NCBI RefSeq assembly: GCF_014145325.1 | Contig: NZ_JACHTF010000023.1 | Coordinates: 1-47,819 of the forward strand | From: Marilutibacter spongiae | GTDB lineage: Bacteria; Pseudomonadota; Gammaproteobacteria; Xanthomonadales; Xanthomonadaceae | DNA length: 47,819 nucleotides | Direction of reading: 5' to 3' | In this document: positions 36,649 through 47,819 of the stretch, piece by piece | How the letters are laid out: every line of letters begins with the position of its first letter | Numbering within the stretch: the stretch's first letter is position 1 | The notes under the pieces: generated by a model | What the model saw: the letters and a program-made list of their open reading frames with translations, nothing else | What the model was told of the DNA's origin: nothing | The model's database searches: none | Made by a program: the position numbers and the translations under genes

Positions 36649-37893
36649 CTACTCGATGTCGATCTGCGGCTGGTTCTCGAACGCCGAGGTGTCGGACACG
36701 ATGATGCGGTCGCCCGCCTCCAGGCCCTTGACGACTTCGATGTGCCGGGTGGACGCCCGGCCCAGCTCGACCCGGGTGGCCTGCGCGGTACCGCCGTCGA
36801 CCTTGTACAGGGTGGCGACCTGGTGGCTCTGGGCGAAGCTGGGGCGGTCGACGAAGAGTGCGTCGGCCTTGCGTTCGACGTCGATCACGCCTTCGACGCT
36901 GAGGTCGGGACGGGCGTCGCCCGGCAGCTCGCCCTGCAGGGTCACCTCCACCTTCACCACGCCGTTGACGACCGCGGGGTCGATCCGCGCCACGGTGCCG
37001 TTGATCTTGCTGCTGCGCGTGTCGATCACGACCTTCTGGCCGAGCTCGATGTCGCGCACCTGGAAGTCCTGCACGTCGAGCAGCGCGATGAGATCGTCGT
37101 GGGGCGCGACGCGCGCCACCTGGATGCCCTGGCTGACGTGCTGGCCGAGCTTGAGCGGCATTTCCTGCACGATGCCGTCGATGCTGGCCCTCACCTCAAG
37201 GTCGTCGATCTGTTGCTGGATCAGCGCGTGCGAGTTCTTGAGCATGTTCAGGCGGGCGACGTGGGCGTCGCGCATCGCCGCCAGGTTCTCCTGCATCTTG
37301 CGCACCCGGGCGCGCTTGGACTCGATGCGCTGGCGCGACTGCTCGGCGGCCAGCTTGGACTGCTCGTAGGTGATCTTGGACACGATGCCCTGCCCCACCA
37401 GCTTGCCCTCGGCGTCGAGCTTGAGGCGCGCGCTCTCGTAGTCGAGCTCGGCGTTGCTCGCCTCCGTGCGCAGGTCGGCCAGCTCGGAATCCAGGCTCAT
37501 CTCGGCCGCGCGGTTCTCCTTGGCCTGCGCCTCCATTTCCCAGCGCGACTCCTCGAGCTCCTCGCGCAGCTTGTGGTTGGTCAGGGTGACGATGACGTCG
37601 CCCTTCTTGACCTGCGCGCCGGCCTCCACCCCGATCTTCTCCACGTAGCCGTCCACGTTCGCGGTCAGCCACTGGATGTTCTTGGGCACCAGGGTGCCGA
37701 TGCCGCGCACCTGCACCGAGAAGTCGCCGCGCTGGACCTCGCCGAACACGAGCTTGTCGCGGTCCACCGAGAACCCGTTGCCGTTGACCATCTGGGTCAG
37801 GCCGACCAGCACCAGCACGCCCGCGCCGACGGCGATGGGAAGCCAGTAGCGCCTGAGTCCGTTCTTCTTTGCCGCTTGTCGTGCAATATCCAT
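36649..37893 (-). CDS. MacA/HlyD-type periplasmic adaptor
   Basis: A 414-residue membrane-fusion protein. It has a TM anchor at about 16-34, then a lipoyl-like half (GYVEKIGVEAGAQVKKGD), a long alpha-helical hairpin (about 115-230) rich in Glu, Arg and Ala, the second lipoyl half, a beta-barrel, and a membrane-proximal domain. It should link the ABC permease to a TolC-like channel, which is not encoded in this part of the cluster. The ATG at 37893 has a weak ribosome site; the frame runs to 37968, but the start chosen gives the usual short cytoplasmic N-terminus. It follows the NRPS by about 108 bases. Confidence 0.9.
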   Translation of the reverse strand: MDIARQAAKKNGLRRYWLPIAVGAGVLVLVGLTQMVNGNGFSVDRDKLVFGEVQRGDFSVQVRGIGTLVPKNIQWLTANVDGYVEKIGVEAGAQVKKGDVIVTLTNHKLREELEESRWEMEAQAKENRAAEMSLDSELADLRTEASNAELDYESARLKLDAEGKLVGQGIVSKITYEQSKLAAEQSRQRIESKRARVRKMQENLAAMRDAHVARLNMLKNSHALIQQQIDDLEVRASIDGIVQEMPLKLGQHVSQGIQVARVAPHDDLIALLDVQDFQVRDIELGQKVVIDTRSSKINGTVARIDPAVVNGVVKVEVTLQGELPGDARPDLSVEGVIDVERKADALFVDRPSFAQSHQVATLYKVDGGTAQATRVELGRASTRHIEVVKGLEAGDRIIVSDTSAFENQPQIDIE

Positions 37894-38001
37894 GGAAGTA
37901 CTCGCTATTGCTTTCGGTACGCGGCCCGCCCGGCGGGCCGGCCATCGGTGGCGTGAACGCACGCGCATGCCCGCCGGGGCGGTTGCGCCGGCAGGATCGG
38001 G

Positions 38002-47819
<9,818 letters not shown>

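Overview
The window is high-GC gammaproteobacterial DNA. The copL-copA-copB layout, the KfrA-type proteins and the dif-like site suggest the Xanthomonadaceae (Stenotrophomonas, Lysobacter, Luteimonas or relatives). A large NRPS cluster would suit Lysobacter-like genera. The genus is an inference; there is no rRNA or tRNA here. The window reads as a mobile copper-resistance island, then an integrase/dif/defence zone, then a biosynthetic gene cluster.

Region 1 (1-18.2 kb) is copper resistance in two opposed operons. On the minus strand lie a Cys-rich exported protein and a tightly overlapping cusC-cusB-cusA-cusF tetrad, which exports Cu(I)/Ag(I) across both membranes. The copper-binding Met, His and Trp residues of E. 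coli CusA, CusB and CusF are all conserved. On the plus strand lie copL, copA (periplasmic multicopper oxidase), copB, a cytochrome c with a His-rich tail, a DUF411 lipoprotein, a P1B-type Cu(I) ATPase, an EF-hand protein and a DUF305 membrane protein. Between them are a KfrA-like coiled-coil DNA-binding protein, an unknown 252-residue protein and an XRE regulator.

Region 2 (18.2-24.2 kb) is the island edge. A formimidoylglutamase (hutG-like) gene lacks its usual N-terminus. A tyrosine recombinase and a divergent kfrA-like gene follow. About 2 kb further on, a second, decayed copy of the same pair lies in mirror orientation. Between the two pairs is a sequence that matches the XerC/XerD dif consensus at about 25 of 28 positions as I remember it.

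Region 3 (24.2-29.6 kb) looks like an antiphage pocket. It holds a protein of about 1,440 residues with an N-terminal NACHT/STAND-type P-loop and a C-terminal PD-(D/E)XK-like nuclease motif, and an AbiGi-like abortive-infection gene flanked by a 17-bp direct repeat. This is the best candidate for an undescribed system.

Region 4 (29.9-47.8 kb, all minus strand) is a nonribosomal peptide cluster that runs off the right edge. It contains an NRPS with three modules visible (C)-A-T-C-A-T-C-A-T-TE, a MacAB-like tripartite efflux system, a SyrP-like Fe/2-oxoglutarate hydroxylase, a type II thioesterase and a CmlA-like diiron beta-hydroxylase. The first visible adenylation domain lacks the Asp that binds alpha-amino groups and may load a beta-amino acid. 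The last two look aromatic (the last Phe-like). The hydroxylases probably act on carrier-bound residues, the type II thioesterase clears misloaded carriers, and the efflux pump exports the product.
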